From positions 50,611-114,610 of the forward strand of contig JAMOBJ010000005.1 in assembly GCA_039908095.1 (NCBI GenBank): 64,000 nucleotides of DNA, written 5' to 3'. Both the position numbers and the translations under genes were made by a program. This DNA is from Nitrospirae bacterium YQR-1 (GTDB taxonomy: Bacteria; Nitrospirota; Thermodesulfovibrionia; Thermodesulfovibrionales; Magnetobacteriaceae). The notes beneath the pieces were generated by a model. It had not been told where the DNA came from. It searched no databases and saw only the letters and a program-made list of their open reading frames with translations. Shown here in pieces: positions 1 to 7,528 of this stretch (positions within the stretch are counted from its first letter, which is position 1; each line of letters starts with the position of its first letter).

Positions 1-117
1 TTCGCCGACTATGCCGTAGCACATAGAGGGTTCAAACCGGTAGCTGATACCCCGCAGTACCTCCCTGCCGCCATATGATTTATGAATATCTTTAATGCTA
101 AGGCTGAGCTTAATCAT
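1..117 (-). CDS. tupC: Tungstate ABC transporter ATP-binding protein, N-terminal fragment (cut by window edge)
   Basis: Only the first 39 codons lie in the window. The ATG is at 117-115 on the minus strand and the frame stays open to base 1. The translation starts MIKLSLSIKDIHKSYGG and ends CYGIVGE, which is the beta-strand leading into a Walker A loop (GxxGxGKS expected just beyond the edge). It starts one base after the tupB stop codon, so it belongs to the tupA-tupB operon and should energise the permease. The family call rests on this N-terminus plus context; the Walker B and signature motifs are outside the window. Confidence 0.8.
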   Translation of the reverse strand, partial: MIKLSLSIKDIHKSYGGREVLRGISYRFEPSMCYGIVGE

Positions 118-118
118 A

Positions 119-850
119 TCACCTGATATCAAAAAAGCCCCTTTTATCTTGTGAGGAGTGAATATGCCGGTTTTGAATTTTGCTGACAAGCGCATTAATA
201 ATAAGTGAAACACTAAGCAGCACAATACCTAAAGCAAGCGCTAATTCAAAATTCCCTTTATCAGTCTCAAGCACTATGGCTGTGGTCATAACGCGTGTAA
301 CGCCAAGGATATTTCCTCCGACAATCAAAATCGCACCGACTTCAGATATAACCCTGCCAAAGGCGGCCATTACAGCCGTGATGATTCCAAAGCGCGCCTC
401 TTTGATTATGGTTAACGCTTTTTGAAATTCAGTTGCCCCAAGGGTTTCACAAAGAACCCCTAAGCGAGGGTTTACCTCCCGTATGGCAGATGCGCTTATG
501 GCGCACACATGGGGAAATGCCAAAATGCTCTGTGCTATAACCATTGCATACGGGGTATAGAGGATACTGAGAAACCCCAGGGGGCCTCGTCTTGAAAGGA
601 AAAGATACAAAAGTAAACCGACCATCACCGGAGGAAGCCCAAGAAGCGCATTTACTATGCCAAAAAGAGTGTTTCTTAGAGGAAACTTCTGCAGAGCCAT
701 AAAAGCTCCAACTGGAAGGCCGATTAAAGACGCTAAAACAAGCGCCCCGCCGGATACCTTGAAAGACAATACTATAATATCTGTAAAGCTCTTATCCAAA
801 GAAACGATAAGATAAAAAGCCCTGACTAACGATTTTAATATTGTTTCCAA
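119..850 (-). CDS. tupB: Tungstate ABC transporter permease
   Basis: This 243-residue inner-membrane permease should form the channel for tungstate (or molybdate) delivered by TupA. It has about five to six hydrophobic segments, and around residues 130-150 a variant of the EAA loop (LCETLGATEFQKALTIIKEA) that contacts the ATPase in binding-protein-dependent importers. Its length matches TupB proteins. It lies 6 bp downstream of tupA and 1 bp before tupC, so the three genes are one transcription unit. Tungstate rather than molybdate is inferred from the TupA partner. Tungsten use would fit aldehyde oxidoreductases or formate dehydrogenases of an anaerobe, none of which is in this window. Confidence 0.9.
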   Translation of the reverse strand: METILKSLVRAFYLIVSLDKSFTDIIVLSFKVSGGALVLASLIGLPVGAFMALQKFPLRNTLFGIVNALLGLPPVMVGLLLYLFLSRRGPLGFLSILYTPYAMVIAQSILAFPHVCAISASAIREVNPRLGVLCETLGATEFQKALTIIKEARFGIITAVMAAFGRVISEVGAILIVGGNILGVTRVMTTAIVLETDKGNFELALALGIVLLSVSLIINALVSKIQNRHIHSSQDKRGFFDIR

Positions 851-856
851 TAGAGA

Positions 857-1687
857 TTATTTTTTCTCTATACTAAAAAAAAGCTGATTTCCCGCTGAAT
901 CCTTAAATTCCCTGATAGTATCAGTGCCTTCCTGTGAGGTCAGCCAATTTATAAATCCCATGGCCTCTTTGTATTTAACTGAGGGATTTTTCTGAGGGTT
1001 TACCGCCATTACGCTGTAGTAATTTATAAGTGCAGGGTCTCCCTCTAATAGCAGGGTTAGTTCCGGTTTATCTCTACTGGCAAGCCACGTGGATCTGTCT
1101 GTAATAGTATAGGCAAGTTTTTCAAAAGTCAGACGCAGTGTTTTAGACATTCCCTGTCCTGACTCCAAATACCACGACTGCCCTTTGGGGTCAACACCTG
1201 CCACTTTCCATATGCTGAGTTCTTTAACATGGGTGCCGGAATTATCCCCGCGTGAAATGAACAAGCTGCCGGATTTTGAAATTTTATCAAAACCTTCCGA
1301 GGCTTTTTTAGTTCCTTTGATTTTGGCAGGGTCATATGCCGGGCCGACTATGATGAAGTCATTGTACATAAATTCCATTCTATTTATAAAATATCCTTCC
1401 TGTACTGCTTTAAGCTCAAGGTCCTTAGCGTGGGCAAAAACAAAATCAGCATCTCCTCGTTTACCTATCTCTATGGCGGCACCGCTTCCCACCGCCACAA
1501 TATCCACCCGTATGCCGGTCTTTTTCTTAAACAGCGGAAGAATGTGCTCAAGCAGGCCTGAATTTTGTAAACTTGTCGTTGTAGCACATCTGATTGAGGT
1601 CTCCGCATTCAGACAATTTGCAGTTAAGGTAAAACAGGCTGAAATTAAAACTATAAGTAAAATAAATACCGATTTTTTAGATGTCAT
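857..1687 (-). CDS. tupA: Tungstate-binding protein, extracytoplasmic
   Basis: This 276-residue solute-binding protein captures tungstate for TupBC. Residues 1-28 form a signal sequence. It contains a plausible lipobox (I-S-A-C, Cys18), so it may be a lipoprotein, although cleavage by signal peptidase I near Ala28 is also possible. The mature protein opens with ATTTSLQNSG, the TTT/S oxyanion-binding signature of the TupA/PstS-like family, and a second conserved piece, SRGDNSGTH, follows near residue 145. The ATG at 1687 has AGGAG a few bases upstream. A perfect 16-bp hairpin abuts that ribosome-binding site (see 1701-1737). Confidence 0.92.
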   Translation of the reverse strand: MTSKKSVFILLIVLISACFTLTANCLNAETSIRCATTTSLQNSGLLEHILPLFKKKTGIRVDIVAVGSGAAIEIGKRGDADFVFAHAKDLELKAVQEGYFINRMEFMYNDFIIVGPAYDPAKIKGTKKASEGFDKISKSGSLFISRGDNSGTHVKELSIWKVAGVDPKGQSWYLESGQGMSKTLRLTFEKLAYTITDRSTWLASRDKPELTLLLEGDPALINYYSVMAVNPQKNPSVKYKEAMGFINWLTSQEGTDTIREFKDSAGNQLFFSIEKK

Positions 1688-1700
1688 AATGGCTGCTCCT

Positions 1701-1737
1701 TAACGAATAAAGCGGAATCGCTCCGCTTTATTCGTTA
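1701..1737. promoter_or_regulatory. Perfect 16-bp inverted repeat in the tupA leader
   Basis: Arms 1701-1716 (TAACGAATAAAGCGGA) and 1722-1737 are exact reverse complements separated by 5 bases. On the tupA strand the hairpin ends immediately before the AGGAG ribosome-binding site and has no T-run after it, so it is not a typical terminator. It could be an operator for a metal- or oxyanion-responsive regulator, or an mRNA hairpin that tunes translation. I do not recognise it as the known ModE operator or the molybdenum/tungsten cofactor riboswitch. Confidence 0.75.
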
Positions 1738-1743
1738 CAAAAC

Positions 1744-1772
1744 ATTATGTGTTCCCACCCTACTTAAGTTAA
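1744..1772 (-). promoter_or_regulatory. Possible sigma70 promoter of tupABC
   Basis: On the minus strand TTAACT (1772-1767), 17 bases and CATAAT (1749-1744) resemble -35 and -10 boxes. The start site would fall at about 1737, exactly where the inverted repeat begins. The match to consensus is modest. Confidence 0.4.
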
Positions 1773-1799
1773 AACTGTATCCTTAACTTTTGTTTAATA

Positions 1800-2279
1800 T
1801 TATATAAACAAACTTATATTGGCATCAAGTGCAAAATTCAAAAACTCAGCTGCTCCTGCAAGAACAACACCATCTATGAGGTCATCCTTTGTAAGACCTG
1901 TCATCTCAAGTGTGGGAGTGCAGGCTATCATTCTGACATCTACCTCGCGGCAGGCATCAAGAAGCTCAGGGATTGTCGGCCAGTTGATTTTCTTTATCAT
2001 GCTTTTCATCATCATAGTTGCCATAGGGGTCATACCAGGCAACATTCCGATTATGTTAGGCATCGGAACCGGAGATGGCATTGCAGGGTTGCCTATAGGA
2101 GCTACCTGAAGATTACGATTCTTTTTCTTATTTACTATATCCACACCATAAAGTGTAAAAAATATCTGTACATCAACATCCATAGCTGCGGCGGTAGAGG
2201 CAAGAATTAACGGAGGGTAGGCCATATCCAACGTACCCTTGCTTGCTATTATTGCCATTTTCTTTTTTTGTGCTGCCAT
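1800..2279 (-). CDS. DsrE2-like (DsrE/DsrF/DrsH family) protein
   Basis: This protein of about 159 residues has the DsrE2 pattern: an opening beta-strand IIASKGTLDMAYPPLILAS, then a VQIFFTLYGVDIV strand, a Met/Pro-rich middle loop (about residues 60-95), and a C-terminal half with one conserved cysteine in MIACTPTLEMTGL. DsrE2 relatives act in sulfane-sulfur transfer with TusA- and rhodanese-type partners, but none of those is adjacent, so the role is inferred. An ATG at 2288 is only 2 bases from AGGAGG (2296-2291), too close to use. The ATG at 2279, 11 bases away, is preferred. Confidence 0.82.
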   Translation of the reverse strand: MAAQKKKMAIIASKGTLDMAYPPLILASTAAAMDVDVQIFFTLYGVDIVNKKKNRNLQVAPIGNPAMPSPVPMPNIIGMLPGMTPMATMMMKSMIKKINWPTIPELLDACREVDVRMIACTPTLEMTGLTKDDLIDGVVLAGAAEFLNFALDANISLFI

Positions 2280-2395
2280 AATTAACATATCCTCCTGTAT
2301 TTATTTTTATTTGTAGTAATTTTAAAATTGCCTCTTTGGTTATAGCATTTTTATTATTGTTATGTCAACAAAATTGTCTGTAATTAAAAAAATGT

Positions 2396-2938
2396 TTATT
2401 GAATAAATGCCCTTATAGCTTCCTGTACTTTTTCAACACTGACCTTAGTGTTGTAACAAGGGCCAAAGGGCCTTTCGTTATGTACTCCAATAACAGGAAG
2501 CGGATGTGAGTCGGCAATCCCACTGCTTAAATCACGCTGGCAGGCAACGGCCACAATAGCGTCCGGCCTTATGTCTTTTACCAGTTTTCTTGCTATAGAG
2601 CCGCCTGTTGCCACATAGAGTTTAAGATTACACTCCTCAGCCACTGTTATTAAATCTTTGACATTACACCTGCCACACCTCTTACAGTTGTTTATATCAT
2701 TGGTGATTCTTATGTCGCATTTGTCAATCTGAAGACAATGAGGAAGCATAATTAATAGTTTTGACGTCTTAATGCCGAGTTTCTTCACAAGTTTATTGTT
2801 CAGATTTATAATAAAGTCCTGAAATGATTCTTTTTTGCTTTTTATGAATGCCCCCAGCAACATAAGAAACGGATATAGTATTTTTAGTGTAAAGGCACGC
2901 AGAAATCTTATCCACAGGATTTTAAGTTTAACCCACAT
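2396..2938 (-). CDS. DUF116 family cysteine-rich protein
   Basis: This 180-residue protein has an N-terminal hydrophobic or amphipathic segment (about residues 10-30), then the DUF116 core: LLIMLPHCLQ, a cysteine cluster around NNCKRCGRC (about 80-92), VATGGS, and VAVACQRDL. The function of DUF116 is not established. The clustered cysteines could bind metal or an Fe-S centre. The gene overlaps the end of fmt by 11 bp, so it is the third gene of a def-fmt-DUF116 unit and probably co-translated. No enzymatic role can be assigned from the sequence. Confidence 0.8.
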   Translation of the reverse strand: MWVKLKILWIRFLRAFTLKILYPFLMLLGAFIKSKKESFQDFIINLNNKLVKKLGIKTSKLLIMLPHCLQIDKCDIRITNDINNCKRCGRCNVKDLITVAEECNLKLYVATGGSIARKLVKDIRPDAIVAVACQRDLSSGIADSHPLPVIGVHNERPFGPCYNTKVSVEKVQEAIRAFIQ

Positions 2939-3860
2939 AGATGGTATCCTCCGGTCTCCTCACCCTTCCAGCTATAAAATCAGTGCAGGACATAACTTTC
3001 CCGCCCTCCGGCTGAAGCTCTGTTATTGAAAGGGCACCCTGTCCACAAGCAACAACAAGGCCGTCTCTTGCACTTTGACAAATCACGGCGGAGGCGGTGG
3101 CATTACTCTGATGTAATTGCACTGCATTTGCTCTCATAATCTTCACTCTCCGGCCGTTAAAAAACGTGTATGCCCCGGGCCACGGGTAAAGCCCTCTGAT
3201 TATATTTACAATGTGCAGGGCTGGGTTTTTCCAGTCAATGAGTCCGTCTTCTTTTCTCAGAATCCTTGCATAGGTGGGGTTACCTTGTTGGGGGGTGGGG
3301 AAAACTGCACCGGCCTCAATATCCTTTAGTGTTTTAATCAGCAAATCAGCGCCTGACTTAGAGAGCCTCATGCTCAGAGATTCATATGTATCGTCCTGCC
3401 GGATGGGTTCTTTCTCTGTGTAATAGACCGCACCCGTGTCAATGCCCTCATCCATAAGCATAGTGCTTACGCCGGTTTCCGTATCGCCGTTTATTATTGC
3501 CCACTGAATCGGCGCAGCTCCCTGATAGTTGGGAAGTATTGAGGCATGAACGTTTATTGATTTAAACACCGGCATATTTAAAATCTCAGAGGGCAGAATT
3601 TTGCCATATGCTATTACAACATTGACATCTATAGGGCATACTTTCAATTTATTAATAAAGATTTCCGATTTAAGGCTCTGTGGTTGAATCACCTCGATAC
3701 CAAACCGTTCCGCCGCCTGTTTAACCGGAGGCTTTATTAATTTTGACGGTTTGCCCTTATCCGGTTGGGTTACAACAAGTGAAACATTATGTCCGCTACT
3801 TATTAACCCCTCAAGGGCGGGGACTGAAAACAATGGAGTTGCCCAAAACGCTATATTCAT
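2928..3860 (-). CDS. fmt: Methionyl-tRNA formyltransferase
   Basis: This 310-residue enzyme formylates Met-tRNAfMet with 10-formyltetrahydrofolate to make the initiator tRNA. The N-terminal formyltransferase Rossmann domain (about 1-185) shows IAFWATPLFSVPALEGL, VVTQPDKGK, and the catalytic stretch VHASILPNYQGAAPIQWAI with the conserved Asn and His upstream of an aspartate. The C-terminal OB-like domain (about 205-305) binds tRNA. Its length is normal. It lies 33 bp downstream of def, the usual bacterial pairing, since deformylase removes the group this enzyme adds. Confidence 0.96.
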   Translation of the reverse strand: MNIAFWATPLFSVPALEGLISSGHNVSLVVTQPDKGKPSKLIKPPVKQAAERFGIEVIQPQSLKSEIFINKLKVCPIDVNVVIAYGKILPSEILNMPVFKSINVHASILPNYQGAAPIQWAIINGDTETGVSTMLMDEGIDTGAVYYTEKEPIRQDDTYESLSMRLSKSGADLLIKTLKDIEAGAVFPTPQQGNPTYARILRKEDGLIDWKNPALHIVNIIRGLYPWPGAYTFFNGRRVKIMRANAVQLHQSNATASAVICQSARDGLVVACGQGALSITELQPEGGKVMSCTDFIAGRVRRPEDTIYVG

Positions 3861-3893
3861 TTAATGGTTTCCCACAGGGTTTTTGAAAAAAAC

Positions 3894-4400
3894 TTATTTC
3901 TTTTTTTTCTTTAAATTTTTCTTATCATAAGCGGCTTTGTCGCCAATGCTAATCCTGTTAAGTAAAAGTATGCCGTGTAGGTGGTCAATTTCATGTTGAA
4001 GAATGCGGGCGAAATTACCGTTTGCCTCAATCTCAAGAGGATTACCTTCTGTGTCTATCCCCCTTACAAAAACCCTCATGGCACGGTCAATGGTGAAAGT
4101 TGACTTAGGAATACTAAGGCATCCCTCGATGGATTCCATTTTACCCTCGGCATAGGCAATTACAGGGTTAATTATGATGGTTAGTTTGTATCTCTGCGGC
4201 TCTTTGATGGAGGGGTCTGCAATAATAACTTGTGTGGAGCGGCCAACCTGGGGAGCTGCCAGCCCCTGCCCCTCATACTCCAGCATAGTCTCCTTCATAT
4301 CCTCTATGAGCTTTATGAGATTTCCGTCTATGTTTTCAACAGGTTTTGCCTTTCCCATAAGCACGGCAGCCGGATATGTTTTTATTTTTAAAGATGGCAT
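3894..4400 (-). CDS. def: Peptide deformylase
   Basis: This 168-residue metalloprotease removes the N-formyl group from nascent proteins. All three signatures are present: GQGLAAPQVG (44-53), EGCLSIP with metal-ligand Cys94, and QHEIDHL with His135, Glu136 and His139. It starts a minus-strand unit with fmt and the DUF116 gene. No Shine-Dalgarno sequence precedes the ATG at 4400. Instead a -10-like TATAAT ends 5 bases before the start codon, which would make the message leaderless. The C-terminus is a lysine-rich tail. Confidence 0.97.
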   Translation of the reverse strand: MPSLKIKTYPAAVLMGKAKPVENIDGNLIKLIEDMKETMLEYEGQGLAAPQVGRSTQVIIADPSIKEPQRYKLTIIINPVIAYAEGKMESIEGCLSIPKSTFTIDRAMRVFVRGIDTEGNPLEIEANGNFARILQHEIDHLHGILLLNRISIGDKAAYDKKNLKKKKK

Positions 4401-4405
4401 ATATG

Positions 4406-4411
4406 ATTATA
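4406..4411 (-). promoter_or_regulatory. TATAAT -10 box placed for a leaderless def transcript
   Basis: On the minus strand a perfect TATAAT (4411-4406) is followed by 5 bases and then the def ATG. No clear -35 box was seen. Transcription would begin at or next to the A of the start codon. A second perfect TATAAT on the plus strand (4434-4439) faces ribF. Confidence 0.4.
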
Positions 4412-4481
4412 ACACTATTTTTTGGGGAAATTGTATAATGAATAGTTTAAAAAATTTATACTAATTTATAAGGAGACAATT

Positions 4482-5429
4482 TTGGAAGTAATAAGAGGTC
4501 TGGATAATTTAACCAAAAAATATCCTAATCCGATAGTAACCCTTGGCAACTTTGACGGAGTGCACACCGGTCACCGGAGAATATTGGACAGGGTCAGAGA
4601 GGCTGCGGCCGCCTCAGACGGCACATCTATTGTGATTACCTTTGACCCTCATCCGATAAAGGTTGTAAATCCGCAGAAGGGGATAAAAATTCTAACCCCT
4701 TTTGATATAAAAGCGGAGCTTATAGAAAAGGCCGACATGGATGTGCTTCTGTGTATAGATTTCAACAAGCAGTTTTCCTCGATAGAGCCGGATTATTTTG
4801 TGGAAAACGTACTTGTAGGTAAAATAGGCGCCGCTTGTGTAATAGTCGGGCATAATTACAGGTTTGGCAAGGGCAAGAAGGGCACAACTGAGTCACTGAG
4901 ACGGCGGGGCAAGAAGTATGGGTTTAAGTTTCATGTAGTCAGAAATGTTAAGAGAGACAGGACGGTTATAAGCAGCAGTGTGATACGGCATAACCTGCTA
5001 AAGGGGGATATCGCACATGCCAACTGTTACCTTGGCAGGCCGTATTTTATACAATCGGAGATTATAACCGGCACAGGGCGTGGCAAAAGTATTTTGCAGA
5101 TTCCAACGGCAAATCTATCCCTGCCGGATGAGTTGGTGCCCAGGTGCGGAGTCTATGCCGTAAAAGTAAAAATAGATGGAGCTCTTTATGACGGTGCGTC
5201 CAACATCGGGTGTAACCCGACTTTTGGAGAGAACCGGACCAGTTATGAGGTCCACGTATTTGGCTACAATGGTGATGCAGTCGGTAAGACTATGAGGGTG
5301 TATTTTATTGAAAGACTACGGGATGAAAAAGTGTTTTCCGGCCCGGATGCCCTCAAAGAGCAGATAAAGACGGATTTCAAAAAAGCGTCTGAGATATTAA
5401 AAAAGGTTAAGCCCGGCGCTTGTCTGTAG
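4482..5429 (+). CDS. ribF: Bifunctional riboflavin kinase / FAD synthetase
   Basis: This 315-residue cytoplasmic enzyme converts riboflavin to FMN and FMN to FAD. The N-terminal adenylyltransferase domain (about 1-180) has TLGNFDGVHTGHRRIL with the nucleotidyl-transferase HxGH-like motif, FDPHP, and ISSSVIR. The C-terminal flavokinase domain (about 185-305) has GRGKSILQIPTANL and SNIGCNPTF. The start is TTG at 4482, set by AAGGAG about 6 bases upstream. It is divergent from def, with an 81-bp gap carrying -10-like boxes on both strands. Confidence 0.95.
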   Translation: MEVIRGLDNLTKKYPNPIVTLGNFDGVHTGHRRILDRVREAAAASDGTSIVITFDPHPIKVVNPQKGIKILTPFDIKAELIEKADMDVLLCIDFNKQFSSIEPDYFVENVLVGKIGAACVIVGHNYRFGKGKKGTTESLRRRGKKYGFKFHVVRNVKRDRTVISSSVIRHNLLKGDIAHANCYLGRPYFIQSEIITGTGRGKSILQIPTANLSLPDELVPRCGVYAVKVKIDGALYDGASNIGCNPTFGENRTSYEVHVFGYNGDAVGKTMRVYFIERLRDEKVFSGPDALKEQIKTDFKKASEILKKVKPGACL

Positions 5430-5439
5430 TTACTGAAAA

Positions 5440-6219
5440 ATGCTTGTGATGAATATGCCTGGGGTTTTTACGAGGGTATTTTCCGTGTGGTCCCGCCACG
5501 TAAGGGTGTACTCAAAAAATCTATTTAGCAATGGTTTTCCGCCGTTTGTGGAGCCTTTGATATTTTTAACGGGTGTGGGGTTGGGGCTTGGCCGGTATAT
5601 GCCCGAAATTGGGGGCATAAGGTACGTGGAATTTCTTGCAACAGCCCTTGTTGTGACAACCTCTATGATGACGGCGGCGTTTGAATGTTCATTCGGGACG
5701 TTTATCAGAATGGAATTTAATAAAGTTTATGAGGGGATGCTTTCTGCCCCGCTAAGTGTGGAAAACCTGCTTGTGGGGGAGATGTTGTGGGCGGCCACTA
5801 AGGGGTTGTTTTTTTCGTTTGCCGTGCTGGCTGTAGTAGCTCCGTTTGGAATAATCAAGCTGCCTGGGGGGCTGATGGCTCCAGTTATAGGCTTTATGAC
5901 GGGTTTTATGTTTGCCGCACTTTCTATGTTTATTACCTCGTTTGTTAAGACGATAGCATATTTTAACTTTTACATGACCGGGCTTTTGTCGCCGATGTTT
6001 TTCTTTTGCGGCGCAGTCTTTCCCGTTACTCAATTGCCCGGGTGGATGCGGCCTGTCGTTGAAATCTTACCATTAACCCATTCCGTAAGGCTCTCCAGAG
6101 CCTTCTGCTTTTTAAAAATAGAACCGGTTCTTGTCTTAGACCTCCTTTATATTGTGCTCTTTACGTTGGTCTTTGGCTACCTTGGTGTAAAACGGTTAAA
6201 GCGAAGGCTGATTGACTAA
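5440..6219 (+). CDS. ABC-2 type transporter permease (NodJ-like), no ATPase partner adjacent
   Basis: This 259-residue protein has about six transmembrane segments and the ABC-2 membrane fold: an N-terminal re-entrant region, FEPLIFLTGVGLGLG-like helix 1, YEGMLSAPLS (the conserved loop after helix 2), and a C-terminal LPGWMRPVVEILPLTHSVRL signature shared with NodJ-type polysaccharide exporters. It starts 10 bp after ribF. ATG codons at 5440, 5449 and 5455 are all possible. No ATP-binding gene lies nearby, which is unusual because these permeases normally sit next to their ATPase, so the substrate is unknown. Its TAA stop codon falls within a dispersed repeat end (6217-6229). Confidence 0.85.
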   Translation: MLVMNMPGVFTRVFSVWSRHVRVYSKNLFSNGFPPFVEPLIFLTGVGLGLGRYMPEIGGIRYVEFLATALVVTTSMMTAAFECSFGTFIRMEFNKVYEGMLSAPLSVENLLVGEMLWAATKGLFFSFAVLAVVAPFGIIKLPGGLMAPVIGFMTGFMFAALSMFITSFVKTIAYFNFYMTGLLSPMFFFCGAVFPVTQLPGWMRPVVEILPLTHSVRLSRAFCFLKIEPVLVLDLLYIVLFTLVFGYLGVKRLKRRLID

Positions 6220-6232
6220 TACCAAGTTGTTT
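6217..6232 (+). repeat. Fragment (left end) of the dispersed TA-bordered palindromic repeat
   Basis: The sequence TAATACCAAGTTG matches the left terminus of the full copies at 42498 and 50494, then diverges. The first three bases are the stop codon of the ABC-2 permease. The 80-bp gap to the next gene otherwise holds only a 24-codon open frame (from ATG at 6247) with no support. Confidence 0.65.
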
Positions 6233-6297
6233 AGAAAAAGGTGTGATGACAAACATGGATATAACCATGATAAAGTTGAAGGAGTCTGAGAGGTTGC

Positions 6298-6504
6298 TTA
6301 TTGAGATTTCAAAATTTTAGCCGCCTCATCAAAAAGCTCATTAAGTTTCCTTGCATCAGTAAATATCCTGACAAGTACATGATAGAGGTCATCACGCCCC
6401 ATGGCAGCCATTTTCTCAGCCCAGTCCAAATACGATTTAGCATGGTCATCGTTGTGGTGTTGCCAGTGGTGAATCAGAGATTTTAATTTTTCAAGATCGT
6501 CCAT
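6298..6504 (-). CDS. Small His-rich helical protein (resembles DUF8180)
   Basis: This 68-residue protein has a histidine cluster LIHHWQHHNDDHAKSYLDWAEKM (about residues 10-32, shown here as separate motifs LIHHW, HHNDDHA, YLDWAEKM), followed by a second helix and a C-terminal DEAAKIL. The pattern of tryptophan plus HN..HA is shared with small proteins, and with C-terminal domains of metal-related regulators, that I recall as DUF8180. That assignment is from memory. The His/Asp/Glu-rich face suggests metal binding (nickel would be a guess). It is convergent with the ABC-2 permease and lies 45 bp downstream of the receiver/winged-helix gene on the same strand. Confidence 0.7.
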   Translation of the reverse strand: MDDLEKLKSLIHHWQHHNDDHAKSYLDWAEKMAAMGRDDLYHVLVRIFTDARKLNELFDEAAKILKSQ

Positions 6505-6549
6505 TATTTACCTTCCCGATAGTTTAATTATTAACACAGATATTTTGAC

Positions 6550-7209
6550 TTATTCTTCAATAGAAAATCCAGCAAAACTTTTTTCAAATAATTCTATGCT
6601 TTTTACAGCCAGTGTGCCCTCATTTGTAATCACATAATTTCTGATTTCATCCTGGGTTATCAGAGCGGCACGCTTTAGATTTCTAATGTGAAAAACCACT
6701 TTCTGATGTTCGTCCGCCATACCGATCTCTCTAAGCATATCAATAAACCTGATGGATGAGGATTTATAAAGCAGTTTTAAAATGCTCCTTCTTATCGGAG
6801 AGGATATGGCAACACAAACACGGTCAAAGTTCAGTTTACTTATCTTTTGCTCAAACCGCCGTTGTTCCATTAGCCGGTCTGTGTAATCTACTATCTCATC
6901 AAGTGTGAAGGGTCTTATTTTAAAGTCACTTAGCCCTCTGTTAATTATCTCTGTGCTTTTACCGTTTGAAACAGAGTTAATTGCAATCACCCTGGTATTT
7001 GGCACAGCACATCTCAGTTCAACCAGAGATTCCAGATCATCGGTGCCGGGCATAATGAATATTATATCGTAGTTTTCAGCAGAGGCTCTTTCAAAAGCGG
7101 CCATTCCTGTCTTTATAAGGTGTACAAGATATTGTTTTCTCGCAAGCATTACAGAGAGTTTGCCTCTCCTTTTATTGTCCCTATCTACCAATAATATCTT
7201 TCCAAGCAT
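6550..7209 (-). CDS. Response-regulator-like protein: degenerate receiver plus winged-helix DNA-binding domain
   Basis: This 219-residue protein has a receiver-like fold at residues 1-115 (KILLVDRDNKRR, keeping an acidic pair at Asp9/Asp11). Where the phospho-acceptor aspartate is expected it reads IIFIMPG, so the acceptor is missing. The C-terminal part (about 130-205) looks like an ArsR/MarR-type winged helix: SPIRRSILKLLYKSSSIRF, then IGMADEHQKVVFHIRNLKRAALI as recognition helix and wing. It should bind DNA without classical phosphorylation control. It is divergent from the hyf genes across a 319-bp region, so control of hyf is a reasonable guess but not shown. Confidence 0.78.
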   Translation of the reverse strand: MLGKILLVDRDNKRRGKLSVMLARKQYLVHLIKTGMAAFERASAENYDIIFIMPGTDDLESLVELRCAVPNTRVIAINSVSNGKSTEIINRGLSDFKIRPFTLDEIVDYTDRLMEQRRFEQKISKLNFDRVCVAISSPIRRSILKLLYKSSSIRFIDMLREIGMADEHQKVVFHIRNLKRAALITQDEIRNYVITNEGTLAVKSIELFEKSFAGFSIEE

Positions 7210-7348
7210 CCGGTAACATTACCTCAATATCTTACTCAAAGCCCGCCTATTCTGTATTAGTACAAATAATTACTAAGATTATTGTATGATATGATAGCAT
7301 AAACTAATTCTATATGTAAATAAAATTACATTTGGTTTGGCAATTTTA

Positions 7349-7367
7349 TGGCTGCAACTTGGTATAA
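7349..7367 (+). repeat. Fragment (right end) of the dispersed palindromic repeat
   Basis: GGCTGCAACTTGGTATAATG matches the right terminus of the family (GACTGCAACTTGGTATTA) with little flanking similarity. It lies inside the 319-bp gap 7210-7528, which otherwise holds an AT-rich stretch (7255-7345), a small inverted pair ATTGCCA (7398-7404)/TGGCAAT (7422-7428) and the hyf promoter. Confidence 0.6.
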
Positions 7368-7434
7368 TGACTTATAAAAATTGTCTTACGCACCGTAATT
7401 GCCAACCCCCGCAAGGAGCTGTGGCAATATACTA

Positions 7435-7463
7435 TTGACATGTTCTCCGGCCTGCTGTATCAT
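7435..7463 (+). promoter_or_regulatory. Sigma70-type promoter of the hyf genes
   Basis: A consensus TTGACA (7435-7440), a 17-base spacer and TATCAT (7458-7463) form a strong candidate. The start site would be near 7470, giving a leader of about 60 bases before hyfB, whose ATG at 7529 is preceded by AGGAAGG. Confidence 0.72.
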
Positions 7464-7528
7464 ACGTACGCTCAGAAGCAGAGTGTTCCATTAAAAACAG
7501 ATAGCAGGCAGATTAGGAAGGCAAACAT

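Noticed and set aside
1701..1737. The tupA leader hairpin as a terminator of the upstream DsrE2 gene
   Set aside because: No T-run follows on either strand, and it abuts a ribosome-binding site.
6247..6321. 24-codon frame starting MTNMDITMIKLKESE between the permease and the small His-rich gene
   Set aside because: Too short, runs into the convergent gene, and no homology can be recognised; could be debris of a lost gene.
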